Source: Stentor coeruleus
Lineage: Eukaryota; Ciliophora; Heterotrichea; Heterotrichida; Stentoridae
NCBI GenBank assembly: GCA_001970955.1
Contig: MPUH01000478.1
Coordinates: forward strand, 1-51,369
Direction: 5' to 3'
DNA: 51,369 nt
Within the stretch, counting starts at the first letter, position 1. Each line of letters opens with the position of its first letter. Below the pieces are notes generated by a model that was given only the letters and a program-made list of their open reading frames with translations, did not search any database and was not told where the DNA came from. Positions 51,221 to 51,369 of this stretch are shown piece after piece. The position numbers and the translations under genes were made by a program.

Positions 51221-51369
51221 CTAGTGCTAAAATTACATTTAATTCCCATATTTTTGTCATAAAATTACATTAAGTGCCAATGATTGTTACATTATTAATT
51301 GTCCAGTAAAAAAAAATTCTAGTAAACTATATGGATTATTCAGTATAATCCTAATGCTCAGCACATGTT

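Larger units (their letters stand above)
49938..51369. other. Terminal 1.4 kb without a recognised gene
   Basis: No frame of plausible composition is visible on either strand. It contains three related copies of a tcataaaagttaat motif (50670-50745), a 23-bp palindrome, and an imperfect inverted repeat near 51.2 kb. It lacks the composition flip of ordinary spacers and may be a remnant of mobile DNA or part of a longer gene-free stretch beyond the window. Confidence 0.5.

Noticed and set aside
1..51369. UGA-as-tryptophan code, as in Blepharisma
   Set aside because: Conserved Trp positions use TGG, long conserved domains contain no TGA, and one gene ends in TGA; a standard code as in Stentor fits.

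Overview
The window is the end of a macronuclear chromosome from a heterotrich ciliate, most probably Stentor (S. coeruleus or a close relative). The left edge is four copies of CCCTAACA, the heterotrich telomere unit. The DNA is AT-rich and gene-dense. At least twelve introns can be placed by reading frame and homology; eleven are exactly 15 nt (GT...AG) and one is 17 nt. TAA and TAG are plainly stops, TGA ends one gene, and conserved tryptophans use TGG, so the code is standard, as in Stentor and unlike Blepharisma.

Layout. 0-3.2 kb: telomere, a hypothetical gene, two tandem tRNA-Cys genes, ALG7 (first step of dolichol-linked N-glycan assembly). 3.7-16.6 kb: CFAP410, MAPK15/ERK7-like kinase, a small membrane protein, a macrodomain/zinc-cluster protein, TBC1D23-like protein, alpha-arrestin, a basic hypothetical protein, WRAP73, rhomboid protease. 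17.5-24.5 kb: cyclic-nucleotide-domain K+ channel, a multi-pass membrane protein, a hypothetical protein, and RBR copy A. 24.8-25.5 kb: a decayed integrase. 26-42.5 kb: dihydrolipoamide acyltransferase, an EF-hand coiled-coil protein, ZCCHC9, a dual-specificity phosphatase, a coiled-coil protein, C1D/Rrp47, a RING-like protein, a cAMP-receptor-like 7TM protein, ARMC2, and a pyruvate-kinase-like protein lacking catalytic residues. 43-50 kb: RBR copies B, C and D in a head-to-tail array. 50-51.4 kb: no gene recognised.

Most genes are unrelated housekeeping, ciliary or signalling genes with no operon logic; MAPK15, CFAP410, WRAP73 and ARMC2 fit a heavily ciliated cell. The accessory-looking part is the RBR family: four paralogues with variable, probably disordered N-termini, an N-terminal RING/IBR-like cysteine block, a canonical RING1-IBR-Rcat module with the catalytic cysteine, and a 15-nt intron at the same codon near the 3' end.

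Two signals cut across annotation. First, most spacers go from G-rich/C-poor to C-rich/G-poor left to right on the + strand, whatever the orientation of the flanking genes; the RBR array does not show this. Second, seven single-N positions are each flanked by a 35-65 bp exact repeat, which is the mark of unmerged contig overlaps and distorts two predicted proteins.
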